DNA from: Haloferacaceae archaeon
GTDB taxonomy: Archaea; Halobacteriota; Halobacteria; Halobacteriales; Haloferacaceae
Length of the DNA stretch: 15,886 nucleotides
NCBI GenBank assembly: GCA_018609965.1
Contig: JAHENP010000050.1
Coordinates: 1-15,886, forward strand
Direction: 5' to 3'
Part shown: positions 1 through 7,621 of the stretch, in pieces
Position numbering within the stretch: the stretch's first letter is position 1
How the letters are laid out: each line of letters opens with the position of its first letter
Notes under the pieces: generated by a model
Seen by the model: the letters and a program-made list of their open reading frames with translations, nothing else
Told to the model about the DNA's origin: nothing
Database searches by the model: none
Program-made: the position numbers and the translations under genes

Positions 1-88
1 GGACATCGCGGACTCCGCGTCCAATTCGGAGTCGGACATCGCGGACTCCGCGTCCAATTCGGAGTCGGACATCGCGGACTCCGCGTCC
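1..88 (-). repeat. 33-bp in-frame tandem repeat at the end of the membrane protein gene
   Basis: Positions 1-33 and 34-66 are identical 33-bp units (each starting GGACATCGCGGACTCC on the plus strand). The first 22 bases of a third unit match at 67-88, after which the copy degrades. The array probably continues past the left edge. In the minus-strand gene it encodes the acidic 11-residue unit DAESAMSDSEL in frame. Confidence 0.95.
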
Positions 89-2463
89 GGTTCAGGGTCG
101 TCTCTGCCCGTCAAGCGCTGTAGCACGACAACTGCACCCAGCCACGATGATAAGAACGACGCAACCACCGCGAGCGGCAGATACGGCGTCACACTCTCTG
201 CCCGTCCGATCACCCCTAACAACGGGAGCAGGAGTACGACGAGGGTCACGGTGACCGCGATGAGAACGTCTGCTACGACGCGTCGAGAGAAGTACGCACC
301 CAGCCCCGGCGAGGACTGCGTCGTCACCTGCAACTCCGACTCGTCGAGACGGTTCTGGAGGAACTGTTCGACATCGTCTGGCTCGACATCACCCGTCTCG
401 GCGTCGTTTAGACTTGCGACGACGTTCTCGGTGGTCTCGATGGCTCCGGCGAATGTCGACTCTCTGAGGCGCATATCTTCGATACCCCCCGAACGCCACC
501 AGCGCCACACCGTGTTCAGCGCGTCTCCCTGTCCGGTGAACACCGCTATCGGAGACCCCCACGCCAGAACCGTCACAGCCGGGGGGATCGCTGTCGCGAG
601 GAGAAGCTGCCAAACCGAGACCTGGAGCCCCGGACCGTTCTCAGCGACACCGACAAACGCCGCCGGCCCACCCAGAACAACCGTAAGCCGACGGGTCAAG
701 ACACCGAGAGCGGCACCGAACTGTCCGAGGAGAACGATCGTTCCGGCGACGGCGACAAGCGTGAGCAGAACGCTCACGGCCGGGAACAGCCGTCGGAGAT
801 TCGTCTGGAACCGTTCGCCAGTCCGGCGAACTGTCGGGGGCTCTCGATCGTTGCCGACGAACGGGAGTCCGTCGCGACGCCGGGAAGGTCCGAGCGCCTG
901 TTCGAGTGCGTTCTCGATCCACGCTGCGGCGCGCACGTGCCCCAGGCGCTCCTCGACCGCGTTTTCTTCCAGAGACGACATCTGGTCGTCGATAGTCGCT
1001 GTGGCATTTTCCAGCCGAATCTGATCGAGTCGTCGTTTCGCCTCCCCGGTCGTCGTCACTTCGTCCGTCGTTTTGCTGTATTTGATGTGGACGTCCGCGT
1101 CTCCGCTGATCTCGTCTCTGCCACTGCCGGCAACCGCGACACTGGTGCCGTCGGGCCAGCGTTCGCGAACGGACTTGACCACACCCATCGCCGTTGTCCG
1201 GTCCGGAACAGCCAGTGAGACCTGATCTATGTCCACCAACTCGGCTGTTTCCTGTTCGTCGTACGGCCAGACACGCTTGACATCTGCTTCACCGCGAAGG
1301 ATGTCGAACTCTGGCTGTGTGGCAGTCGGGTCAACCTGCCAGTCTTGTCGGCGAATCTCTCTCGCCACCGCCTGCGCACAGTACTCGAGAAACCCACCCG
1401 GAGGTGACTCGTCGACAGAGACATCCGCAATCTCTTGTTCAGGGTTGGGCCGCCTGACGTTGAGGTAACACCGGAACGTCCCCGCTTCGGGGTCTGCAAA
1501 CAGGCGGAGATTACTCTTGTAATCCTCTTTCGCCGACGGTCTATCACTCCACGACGGCGGTGACTGGCTGGCGTCGTTGTCGAGACGCTGGGTTCCCGTG
1601 TCGCCGTTGAATATCCGAACTCGAGTCGGAATCGAGTGGACCGAGTCGTTCGGGTTCCGGTCAGCGCCGGTGTCTGCATCGTCACCCTTCCGGCGGTCCG
1701 GCGTCCGTTCGTCCGGTTGTTCGGTGGTCGCGCCGTGGTCACCCGCCTCTGTCTCCACGGTACCTCGCTCCCCACCTGCTGTCCGTTCGTTCGGTTGTCC
1801 GGTCGCCGTGTCGGAACTGCCCGTCGTTCGGTCTGTCCTCTCTGCGTCTCCGCCTGACGGTTGTTCGGTTGTCGAGTCAAAGCCGGTCGTCGGTTCCTCC
1901 GTGGCCTCCCGTCGTCCGTCTGGTGTCTGCTTGTTCGACTGCTCGGTGGCGGAGTCTATCTCCGAACTCCCGTCGTCAGCTAAGTTGACCAGTTCTACAC
2001 CGTCCTGGCCGTCGTCGATCAAGATGCGGAAAGGAATGTCACTGGGACGAGCCCACATTTCTTGCTGATACACTGCAATGGGGTTCTTGTCACGTCTCCG
2101 GAAGACGATTCGTCCGGCCGTGTCGGCATCGGGGACGGCGACGACCTCTGACCCGTCTACGTTGTCTACATTCCTGTCATCGACGCCGGTACCTTCCCTC
2201 TCGCTCAGCGGACCCAACAGGCCGGTCGCCGTCTCGTTGTTGATTTCGTCAATCTCAGTCACGAGAATCCTTCCGCAGGCGTGTAAGCTCTCGGCTTCGG
2301 CGACGCAGTACACCGTGTCGTGCTCGGGGACCTCAAACTGAACCGCGAGGCGGTCACCGTCCCACAACAACACAGTGTGTTCGAGTTGTTCTTCGTCGAA
2401 CAGCTGCTCACTGCTGTCTCCGTCGATCCGAACGCCGTTCTCGTTACACAGCATCACTGTCAC
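1..2463 (-). CDS. Large membrane protein of the tubulin-like/GTPase locus, C-terminus beyond left edge
   Basis: I do not recognise the family. Reading the minus strand from GTG at 2463 gives 821 codons with no stop before the left edge, so the gene is partial at its 3' end. Residues 1-170 form an acidic folded-looking region. Residues about 171-275 are a Thr/Glu/Gln/Pro/Arg-rich linker with imperfect repeats such as TTEQP, TGQPNERT and TTEQPDERT. Residues 280-550 are a second soluble region ending in a charged helical stretch. Four likely membrane segments follow at about 562-580, 616-640, 732-752 and 761-782. The tail from 783 on carries an 11-residue tandem repeat (DAESAMSDSEL). GTG at 2463 was chosen because a GGAGGTGA ribosome-binding site lies 6 nt upstream; GTG 2457 and ATG 2454 are alternatives. 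It begins 2 nt after the GTPase gene, so the two are probably co-transcribed and co-translated. It may be a membrane scaffold or partner for the GTPase. No signal peptide is seen. Confidence 0.85.
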   Translation of the reverse strand, partial: MTVMLCNENGVRIDGDSSEQLFDEEQLEHTVLLWDGDRLAVQFEVPEHDTVYCVAEAESLHACGRILVTEIDEINNETATGLLGPLSEREGTGVDDRNVDNVDGSEVVAVPDADTAGRIVFRRRDKNPIAVYQQEMWARPSDIPFRILIDDGQDGVELVNLADDGSSEIDSATEQSNKQTPDGRREATEEPTTGFDSTTEQPSGGDAERTDRTTGSSDTATGQPNERTAGGERGTVETEAGDHGATTEQPDERTPDRRKGDDADTGADRNPNDSVHSIPTRVRIFNGDTGTQRLDNDASQSPPSWSDRPSAKEDYKSNLRLFADPEAGTFRCYLNVRRPNPEQEIADVSVDESPPGGFLEYCAQAVAREIRRQDWQVDPTATQPEFDILRGEADVKRVWPYDEQETAELVDIDQVSLAVPDRTTAMGVVKSVRERWPDGTSVAVAGSGRDEISGDADVHIKYSKTTDEVTTTGEAKRRLDQIRLENATATIDDQMSSLEENAVEERLGHVRAAAWIENALEQALGPSRRRDGLPFVGNDREPPTVRRTGERFQTNLRRLFPAVSVLLTLVAVAGTIVLLGQFGAALGVLTRRLTVVLGGPAAFVGVAENGPGLQVSVWQLLLATAIPPAVTVLAWGSPIAVFTGQGDALNTVWRWWRSGGIEDMRLRESTFAGAIETTENVVASLNDAETGDVEPDDVEQFLQNRLDESELQVTTQSSPGLGAYFSRRVVADVLIAVTVTLVVLLLPLLGVIGRAESVTPYLPLAVVASFLSSWLGAVVVLQRLTGRDDPEPDAESAMSDSELDAESAMSDSELDAESAMS

Positions 2464-2465
2464 CG

Positions 2466-4124
2466 TCAATCACCTCCGAGCCGCCGGTCGAGTTGCCGGT
2501 TCCCCATCCGGTCGAGTAGGTGTCCCGCACCACGGAGCGGGTACCGGCCGTCTCCGTCCTCCGTCTTCAGAATCTTCTCACCGCGGTCTTCTCTCCCCTC
2601 AACCTCGAAGTGGACTGGAATCACCTTGTCCTGCAGTGAGTCGTCCGTCGACGTGCCGATGAGCTCGTTCCCGATGGTGTCACCGAACTCGTCCCAGTCA
2701 CGGGTCGTGTCGACACCGTGCTCCAACTCACAGTGCCGCTTCACGATGTCGGCCTTCGTCCCCACCGCGAACACGTCTTTCTCCGTTCGATACTTCCTGG
2801 CGACCTGTCGGAGCGACTCTACGTAGTCCTCGCGTCCGCGTGGTGTCACAACCTCGGTGCCATCGATGTCGACGTATTCCGGAACAGTCCCCCCAGTGAC
2901 CGCCTCCTCCGCAAAGTCGTCCATCGGGTACAGGAGACCGACACTGTCGGAGTACGCTACGATGTCGTGGAGTAGCTGCAAGACAACTTCCCGGTCGTTA
3001 TCCAACTGCTTTAGTTCCGGCACTTCCTCCGGGTTCTTCCCGTCTAACTGTCCGCCTCCTGTTGTTTCGTCGGACTTGTTGTGCATGTACGCCGCCACGT
3101 CGAACGCCTCGTCGATGTCGGCTGTCGCCGCGTTCTCTGGATCGATCGGTTCGAAGTTCTCGATGTGGTTTCCGGCGTAGTCGATGGTTCTGACAGTCAC
3201 CTTCCGTGGGAGGAGACGGCCGTGTTTGAACGTCATCCGGAGCGGCGGAACGGCCTCTGTGTCTGTCGACCTGAACAGTCCCTCTTGATCGAGTTCTCTA
3301 CGCAGTTCCTGCAGCGGTCTGTTGAGATCGTAGTCACCGTCCGAGTAGTCGTCGAGGGACATGGCGAGTCCGGCCATCGTCGCAGTCTTTCCCGTCCCGG
3401 TTGCGCCCAGAATCGTCACCTCCCTGTCTGCGGTTGCGTCCTTGAACCACCAGACCGTGCCGAGGAACACGGTGACCACGGCGGCGTTGTAGAGCCACTG
3501 TCCGTCGCCGGGCGCGATGAACACGAACGGCTGGAAGAACACGTCTCCGGCGCGGTAGACCAACGGGCTGTCGTAGACGACGAGCGACTCCACCAACACC
3601 GTCACTCCGACGACGGATAGGATGTTGAACAGCCGTGGCACCACGTTCGGAAACTCCAACCAAGACACAGTTCCCGACTGTTTGAACACGTCGTGGCCGG
3701 GGCCGCCTCGAACCGTGATCCCGCCGCCGACGACTCCAGAGACGAGGCCGAGCCCCGCCGCTTGCCTGTGTGCGAACCAGTCGACCCGGGCGATTCCGGC
3801 CTGGTTCATCAACAGAACACCGCCGACCGAGACCAACAGCAACACCAGCCCGTTGAACCGTCTGTACCGGTCGGCCGTCATCAACAGAAACAAGCCGAAC
3901 ACGAGCGTCGCGGCAAAGACGACCGCTCCCTCCGGCGAGAAGCCCAGCAGATCGCCGACTGTGAAAAAGAGGTGGTAGGAGAGTCCGCGTGGGCCCTGAC
4001 TGTACTCCTGTCCCACGAATCTGGCCACCTCGAGCCCGGAGATTAGACTGACGAGGCTAAAAAACACCAGCGAGAGAATCTCACGACGGCTGACACTGCT
4101 GGTGCCAACACCGTTCACTGACAC
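2466..4124 (-). CDS. Membrane-anchored P-loop GTPase
   Basis: Predicted 552-residue nucleotide-binding membrane protein. About six hydrophobic segments occupy the N-terminal half (roughly 16-36, 67-83, 92-107, 121-137, 165-184, 211-227), followed by a cytoplasmic P-loop domain. The Walker A/G1 motif is GATGTGKT at 240-247. A G3-like DYAG sits at 315-318 after a beta-strand (VTVRTI). A G4-like TKAD sits at 456-459 in the strand VFAVGTKAD. This set favours a GTPase over a AAA or ABC ATPase; GTP specificity is inferred. The start is GTG 4124, which lies about 26 nt after a TTTTTTATT TATA element, giving a leaderless transcript. The longer reading upstream to 4487 runs through the promoter and antisense to the tubulin-like gene, so it is rejected. 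It is divergent from the tubulin-like gene and 2 nt ahead of the large membrane protein. A distinct GTPase is a known genomic partner of FtsZ-like proteins of this type. Confidence 0.88.
   Translation of the reverse strand: MSVNGVGTSSVSRREILSLVFFSLVSLISGLEVARFVGQEYSQGPRGLSYHLFFTVGDLLGFSPEGAVVFAATLVFGLFLLMTADRYRRFNGLVLLLVSVGGVLLMNQAGIARVDWFAHRQAAGLGLVSGVVGGGITVRGGPGHDVFKQSGTVSWLEFPNVVPRLFNILSVVGVTVLVESLVVYDSPLVYRAGDVFFQPFVFIAPGDGQWLYNAAVVTVFLGTVWWFKDATADREVTILGATGTGKTATMAGLAMSLDDYSDGDYDLNRPLQELRRELDQEGLFRSTDTEAVPPLRMTFKHGRLLPRKVTVRTIDYAGNHIENFEPIDPENAATADIDEAFDVAAYMHNKSDETTGGGQLDGKNPEEVPELKQLDNDREVVLQLLHDIVAYSDSVGLLYPMDDFAEEAVTGGTVPEYVDIDGTEVVTPRGREDYVESLRQVARKYRTEKDVFAVGTKADIVKRHCELEHGVDTTRDWDEFGDTIGNELIGTSTDDSLQDKVIPVHFEVEGREDRGEKILKTEDGDGRYPLRGAGHLLDRMGNRQLDRRLGGD
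2470..2477 (-). promoter_or_regulatory. Strong Shine-Dalgarno for the 1-2463 gene
   Basis: The minus strand reads GGAGGTGA, close to a full complement of the archaeal 16S 3' end. It lies inside the last codons of the GTPase gene and 6 nt before GTG 2463. It decides the start of the downstream gene and indicates translation from a polycistronic mRNA rather than a leaderless one. Confidence 0.8.
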
Positions 4125-4131
4125 AGCTAAC

Positions 4132-4144
4132 GAGTCGGGGACTC
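4132..4144. promoter_or_regulatory. Small inverted repeat between TATA box and GTPase start
   Basis: GAGTC-GGG-GACTC is a perfect 5-bp inverted repeat located between the minus-strand TATA element (4146-4157) and the GTG start at 4124, where a repressor would block initiation. It is short and could be chance in this GC-rich DNA. Confidence 0.25.
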
Positions 4145-4145
4145 C

Positions 4146-4157
4146 GAATAAAAAATC
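4146..4157 (-). promoter_or_regulatory. TATA element of the GTPase/membrane-protein operon
   Basis: The minus strand reads GATTTTTTATTC, an AT-rich block in GC-rich surroundings. Its centre is about 26 nt upstream of GTG 4124, the spacing expected for an archaeal TBP site driving a leaderless transcript. Confidence 0.7.
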
Positions 4158-4228
4158 TGCCGATACGGCTACCCCGTGCCGGCCGTGAGAGTGCGTCGGC
4201 GTGTGGTTAGTATCTACACCGTCGGTAG

Positions 4229-4236
4229 GTTTATTT
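4229..4236 (+). promoter_or_regulatory. TATA element of the tubulin-like operon
   Basis: The plus strand reads GTTTATTT. Transcription would start about 25-28 nt downstream, at 4258-4261, on the cluster of GTG codons that begins the tubulin-like protein. It is back to back with the minus-strand TATA element about 75 bp away, giving a compact bidirectional promoter region. Confidence 0.7.
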
Positions 4237-4260
4237 GCCACGGCTGGCGAGCGGAGAGTG

Positions 4261-7200
4261 GTGACAGTGAGCACGCCGGACACGGTAATCGGGTTGGGCG
4301 GAGCAGGCAAGGAGATCGTCTTCCACATGCTCGAAGGCTCCGACGCGACGGACGGCTGGCTCGTCGAACAGCTCGTCGACTCGGAGACGGGCGGTGGGAT
4401 GGACGTGTTCGCCGTCGACACGGAGCAGAAGAACAGTCGGAAAGCCGAGTTCCAACGGCGCGCATCCGAGCTCAACGAACGGATCAAGCGGCTCGCGGAC
4501 CAACGAGCGGAGCCGGTCGAGCAGCCGACGATCAGCTACGTCGATCTGGTCGAGAACGCACAGGTGGCGGGCCACCAGTTGTTGGCAGACGCCATCGTCC
4601 GGGGGTTCGCCGAGCCGGAGCAGTCCCGGCTCCAGTGTTGGTGGTACGACGAGAGCAACCTCGACCGCACGACCAACTACAACGACGGAGTCGACCGCAG
4701 ACGGTCGCTCGCGAAGTCGTTGTACTACGCGAACCGAGCGGGCCCCGACCCGTTAGAGGAGATCGTGCAGTCGGTCGCCGGCGGGCAGAGTGTGAAGCTC
4801 GTCGTCGGAATCGGTGGTGGAACCGGGTCGGGGGCGCTGCTGGACCTGGCGCGTGACCTCGATCGGGTGGACGGCGCGGAACTGGACCTGTTCGCGGTGC
4901 TCCCGGCCGAAGACGCGAACGAGAACGAACTCGCCAACGCACACGCTGCGTTGTCCGAACTGGAGTATCTCGCGTTGACCGGTCAGAACCCGTTTCGGAA
5001 CATCGTACTGCTCCCGGCCGGACCGGCGGACGACATCGACGAGTTCGACGAGGCGATCGTCCACTCGATGCTCCTCCACGAGCAGATTCCGCGGGTCGGG
5101 AACGCGAACAATCTCAACATGCTCGACGAGAGTATGCAGGGTGGGCCAGACGACTACGCTCCGTTCACCGTCGCGGTGCCTCACATCTTCCGGTACAACG
5201 CCTCCAGCATCAACGCGACACGCGAGAACTTTCGTCAGTATCGACGGGAGAAGCAGAACGTGTGGGAACAGGAACGCCAGTTGTACGACGAGGTGACGGC
5301 GTTTCTCGAACGGTTCTATCCGGCGGTGTACGACGAATACGAACGGTACCGGGAGACGAACCACGACGAATTCAGACTGCTCGAAGGGGAGTTGGTGGCG
5401 ATGGGTCGGCGGTTAGAGGAGATCGAGACGCTCGTCTCGTTGGACGGCTACGGCGGCAGCGCCGACGTGGACGCCATGACACAGGCCGGCTACGAGGTTG
5501 CCGAAGACGTTCGTGAACGGCTCGACGACCACCGAGGGACGATTCTCGTCGGCCACGACTCCGACCGAGAGTCGGCCGAGCAACGCCGGCGGCTGCTCGT
5601 CGAGCGGCTGCCGGACACGTTCCTGAACGACGACGTGGAGCCGCCGAGCGGCTTCAACCGGGAGGAAGACCAGACGTTCCACCGACTCGTCCGCGAGTTC
5701 TTCGAGGTGTTCCGGGAACGGCGGGCGGTGTTGCGTGGGAAGAATCTCCTCGACGACGAGACGGCGTCGGAGGCGCTCGGACGCGCGTTGAACACCGACA
5801 TCTCCGGTGCCGACAGACGGCGATCGCTCAGAGAGACGGCGGCAGAGAAGAACGCCGCCATCGACGACAGACGGAGCGAGGTAGCGGACCTCGAGACTGC
5901 CAGAGAAGTCGCACAGAGCCGGATGGCGGCTCGACTCGACGACTGCCGCCCACAGTTGGCAGACGCCGTCGAGCAACTGATCAGGCTCCGGGAGAACCAG
6001 TCGGAGATAGAGAGCCTCCTCACGGATCTCAGACAGACAGTCGAGACGGCAGTCGACGAGATGAACACGGCCGGCAGTGAGGGGATCACCGTCCGTGGGT
6101 TGGAGTTCGACGAGTTCGGTCGGCTGAACGACCTCCTCGAAGCAGTTGGGATGGAGCCGTTGAACCGGCGGGCGTTCGACACGAGCGTCGAGCGGGCCAA
6201 AAAGGCCTGTTCGGTCTGGCTCGACGAGCGACACGCCGGGGTGCTCGAACAGCTGATCAACGTCGGAAGCCGCGATCCACCGCCGAGCCTCCAGTACGAG
6301 GAGAACCGTGACGAGGTCGACGGGCGTATCGTGCGGCTGCCGCCGTGGGACCCGGACAGTAGCTTCGAAGCGACGGTCAGACTCGATCCGGTCGTCGACC
6401 GGCTCTCACAGCTCCGTGGACTCGACGAGCAGTTGCTCGAACAGATCGTCGCGACGACCGTCCGGTTCGCCGATCCGGATCTCACGCTCGGTGCGGTGCA
6501 GACGGAGGTTCGTGAGTCCGTCTCCGATCCCGACAACCTCACCGGATTGGCACCGCTGACCGTCGACCGATCGGCGATCGAGTCGGCGGTCGAGGCGGAG
6601 TTGTCGGACATCAACGGGCGCCAGGCGGACGAGATGCTGTCGGAACTGACCGCCGAACCGCCGCAGCCGGGGACGCTCACCGAGCTGTTCCACGAGGCGT
6701 ATCTCGGGCCGTTCGACGAACGGATCGACGAGTTGCGCGACGAGATCGAGCAGTTGGAGCAGGAACGCGAGGAGCTTGACCGACTACAGGGGTTGTTGGA
6801 GACTGGCAACCGGCTACGGTCACTCCGAGAGGAGGCGATGGAGCCGACGGCGGTTCCGGAGGCCGAGGAGACGGACGAGGACCGCGGGAGCCACCTGACG
6901 GTCCAGACGACCAACGACCGCGGCCAACTGATTGGCTTCGACGATATCGGCGAGGCGGATCTGTGGGAGGCAGAGCGTGCGTACATCGGTCGCGAACTAG
7001 ACGAGATCGCCACCGAGGTGAACCGTGGTGGCGACGGGTTCCTCCCTCTGCGAACGCGTCGCCCGACACACACGGACGCCGAGCCACCGGAGTACGACCA
7101 GTTCGTCGTGTTCCCAGTCGTCGCGAGCCGGGCACTGGAGGACGTCCACGGGCCGGCGGCCGGGATTCCGGAGTTCGACGAGGTGATCAGAGACGGGGCG

Positions 7201-7617
7201 AACGAGCTCAGGGTGCCCGACCCCAAGTACCAGCCGGTGATGGTCGGCGACGCACCGCCGTGGGATCTCAGTCTGACGGTGTTCGTCGGTGGGGTGTCAC
7301 TCGACAACCTCGCTCCGGCTCGTGACTACCACGCGGCCTACGAGCGGGAACGGGAGACGACCCGAGAGAGTCCGTTCGCACGCAACACCCACGGGCTCGA
7401 CGGGGTCGACGACGGCGACCGCGACCTGTTCGGCGACGACGACGGTGCGTTTCTCTACCGGGAGTCGTTGCTCGACCTCGGTGGGAGAGACGGTGAGACA
7501 GAAGACAGCTACCGACTCCTCGACGAGAGTGAGGGCGCGGTCGTCGACTGGTTGCTCGACCACCACCACGTCGAGACGCTGTCTTCGACCGTGTCGTTCG
7601 ACGGAGACGAGGAGTGA
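4261..7617 (+). CDS. Large FtsZ/tubulin-like GTPase (Tubulin_2-type)
   Basis: Predicted polymer-forming GTPase of the tubulin/FtsZ superfamily, 1118 residues. The N-terminus has the Rossmann-like glycine motif VIGLGGAGKE (9-18). The tubulin signature loop GGGTGSG is at 185-191, preceded by a hydrophobic strand (VKLVVGI). A long helical C-terminal region follows, with likely coiled coils around 322-393, 528-602 and 818-860, and an acidic tail ending FDGDEE. FtsZ is usually 350-400 residues, so about 700 residues are additional. It is clearly not cell-division FtsZ or CetZ but fits the large tubulin-like family (Makarova and Koonin's FtsZ-like proteins). The start is placed at GTG 4261 because the TATA box at 4229-4236 predicts a leaderless transcript from about there; GTG 4258 or 4267 are equally possible, and GTG 4201 lies upstream of the TATA box. 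The stop is 4 nt before the next gene, so the two form an operon. Confidence 0.9.
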   Translation: MTVSTPDTVIGLGGAGKEIVFHMLEGSDATDGWLVEQLVDSETGGGMDVFAVDTEQKNSRKAEFQRRASELNERIKRLADQRAEPVEQPTISYVDLVENAQVAGHQLLADAIVRGFAEPEQSRLQCWWYDESNLDRTTNYNDGVDRRRSLAKSLYYANRAGPDPLEEIVQSVAGGQSVKLVVGIGGGTGSGALLDLARDLDRVDGAELDLFAVLPAEDANENELANAHAALSELEYLALTGQNPFRNIVLLPAGPADDIDEFDEAIVHSMLLHEQIPRVGNANNLNMLDESMQGGPDDYAPFTVAVPHIFRYNASSINATRENFRQYRREKQNVWEQERQLYDEVTAFLERFYPAVYDEYERYRETNHDEFRLLEGELVAMGRRLEEIETLVSLDGYGGSADVDAMTQAGYEVAEDVRERLDDHRGTILVGHDSDRESAEQRRRLLVERLPDTFLNDDVEPPSGFNREEDQTFHRLVREFFEVFRERRAVLRGKNLLDDETASEALGRALNTDISGADRRRSLRETAAEKNAAIDDRRSEVADLETAREVAQSRMAARLDDCRPQLADAVEQLIRLRENQSEIESLLTDLRQTVETAVDEMNTAGSEGITVRGLEFDEFGRLNDLLEAVGMEPLNRRAFDTSVERAKKACSVWLDERHAGVLEQLINVGSRDPPPSLQYEENRDEVDGRIVRLPPWDPDSSFEATVRLDPVVDRLSQLRGLDEQLLEQIVATTVRFADPDLTLGAVQTEVRESVSDPDNLTGLAPLTVDRSAIESAVEAELSDINGRQADEMLSELTAEPPQPGTLTELFHEAYLGPFDERIDELRDEIEQLEQEREELDRLQGLLETGNRLRSLREEAMEPTAVPEAEETDEDRGSHLTVQTTNDRGQLIGFDDIGEADLWEAERAYIGRELDEIATEVNRGGDGFLPLRTRRPTHTDAEPPEYDQFVVFPVVASRALEDVHGPAAGIPEFDEVIRDGANELRVPDPKYQPVMVGDAPPWDLSLTVFVGGVSLDNLAPARDYHAAYERERETTRESPFARNTHGLDGVDDGDRDLFGDDDGAFLYRESLLDLGGRDGETEDSYRLLDESEGAVVDWLLDHHHVETLSSTVSFDGDEE
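7609..7617 (+). promoter_or_regulatory. Ribosome-binding site for the 7622 gene, overlapping the tubulin-like stop codon
   Basis: GAGGAGTGA contains a GGAG core 7 nt before ATG 7622 and includes the TGA stop of the tubulin-like gene. It supports coupled translation and fixes the ATG as the start, although the frame is open further upstream. Confidence 0.6.
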
Positions 7618-7621
7618 GTCG

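Noticed and set aside
1227..1880. 217-codon minus-strand frame within the left gene
   Set aside because: It is an Arg/Thr/Gln-rich off-frame reading of the real, uninterrupted 821-codon frame on the same strand.
4201..4260. GTG at 4201 as start of the tubulin-like gene
   Set aside because: It lies upstream of the TATA box at 4229-4236, so it would not be in the mRNA, and the first 20 residues have no acidic or conserved character.
4125..4487. Upstream extension of the GTPase reading frame by 121 codons
   Set aside because: It crosses the TATA element and runs antisense through the start of the tubulin-like gene. The added residues are Ser/Thr/Pro-rich, unlike haloarchaeal protein, and GTG 4124 fits a leaderless start.
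5490..7307. 605-codon open frame antisense to the tubulin-like gene
   Set aside because: It is Ser/Arg-rich and basic, the usual shadow of an acidic haloarchaeal gene on the other strand; no motif was seen.
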